From contig JAIEMG010000194.1 of NCBI GenBank assembly GCA_019752375.1, positions 1-42,670 on the forward strand: a stretch of 42,670 nucleotides of DNA, read 5' to 3'. A model generated the notes under the pieces. The model did no database searches and had not been told where the DNA came from. It saw only the letters and a list, made by a program, of their open reading frames with translations. Below, piece by piece: positions 42,449-42,670 of this stretch. Position numbers and translations under genes: made by a program. This DNA is from Gemmataceae bacterium. GTDB lineage: Bacteria; Planctomycetota; Planctomycetia; Gemmatales; Gemmataceae. Each line of letters starts with the position of its first letter. Position 1 is the stretch's first letter.

Positions 42449-42670
42449 TAGGGTGCGTCAAGCGTACTCGCGCGGACGCACCAAAACATACACTTACCGA
42501 ACCATACTCCGACGCGTCTGCATTCCGGTGCGTCCGCGCGAGTACGCTTGACGCACCCTACGAAATCTCGCCGCGGACGCGTCTGCTTCCGGCGCGTCCG
42601 CGCGAGTACGCTTGACGCACCCTACCCGGTCACTTGGAGCTTCGTCATTGGTCATTGATTCGTCATTCGG
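42449..42670. mobile_element. Second copy of the 34-bp inverted-repeat element plus extra arm
   Basis: Bases 42449-42482 and 42527-42560 are perfect inverted repeats identical to those of the element at 38583-38775, here without the nested insertion (112 bp in total). A third, right-type arm with two or so changes follows at 42591-42624. Then comes a flank (42625-42670) identical to 38776-38821, running off the window. Together with the first copy this brackets the SagB/OCD module in direct orientation. Confidence 0.75.

Noticed and set aside
42396..42670. CRISPR-like appearance of repeated units
   Set aside because: Repeats are variable in length and phase, are palindromic or overlapping, and lack unique equal-length spacers; no cas gene is nearby.

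Overview
The window looks like chromosomal DNA of a GC-rich planctomycete, most likely of the Gemmatales/Gemmataceae type. The support is the set of families present: a membrane-anchored ECF sigma factor fused to a thioredoxin-like domain, a DUF1501 protein with a twin-arginine signal, a TIGR02996 plus SUMF1 protein, a TIGR03067 secreted protein and a YTV-repeat envelope protein. Intergenic regions carry many short palindromic repeats, including a family built on ATTCGTCATT. Taxonomy is inferred from gene content only. I saw no rRNA, tRNA or CRISPR array.

Layout. 0.2-4.4 kb (minus strand): anchored alpha/beta hydrolase, apolipoprotein N-acyltransferase (lnt) and molybdopterin molybdenumtransferase (moeA). 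4.5-6.2 kb (plus): a universal stress protein followed by three small proteins, ending in a clear terminator. 6.5-9.5 kb (plus): phosphoglucomutase, a DUF2090/IolC-type aldolase-like protein and a small membrane protein. These converge on a YjhG/YagF-type sugar-acid dehydratase (9.6-11.6 kb, minus). A lipoate-ligase-like protein starts divergently from the dehydratase, almost sharing its start codon. 12.6-15.7 kb: a PurF-type amidophosphoribosyltransferase and a polytopic membrane protein. 15.8-16.5 kb: a VapBC-like toxin-antitoxin pair. 16.6-19.4 kb: a secreted HMA metal-binding protein, a DUF1415 protein, two small basic proteins (one very cysteine-rich) and a tRNA-dihydrouridine synthase.

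19.7-24.5 kb is the most unusual part. An ArsR-type repressor with a C-terminal Cys-Cys pair sits near two tandem proteins that fuse an ArsI/CadI-like VOC domain to a methyltransferase-like tail. One copy is frameshifted, and each copy lacks a different predicted metal ligand. Upstream is an in-frame chimera of a phytanoyl-CoA dioxygenase N-terminus with a truncated MFS transporter. Divergent from it is a truncated radical-SAM gene that runs into the 3' end of an ABC permease gene. I read this as a decayed or rearranged arsenic/organoarsenical resistance locus; an assembly chimera must be excluded.

24.6-34.7 kb: a nitrilase-superfamily amidohydrolase, the sigma-thioredoxin fusion, a DUF1501 protein, an IS5-type transposase remnant, the SUMF1 protein, a rhodanese-DUF2892 protein, serine acetyltransferase (cysE) and two small secreted proteins. 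34.7-36.8 kb is gene-poor and more AT-rich, with tiny ORFs and an excisionase-like helix-turn-helix protein. 36.9-37.9 kb: the YTV-repeat protein.

38.2-42.7 kb: a cysteine desulfurase remnant is cut exactly at a palindromic element with 34-bp perfect terminal inverted repeats. The same element, with the same downstream ATTCGTCATT flank, recurs at the right end of the window. The two copies bracket a module of a membrane protein, a double-domain SagB-type oxidoreductase and an ornithine cyclodeaminase/mu-crystallin family protein, which suggests a repeat-bounded gene cassette.
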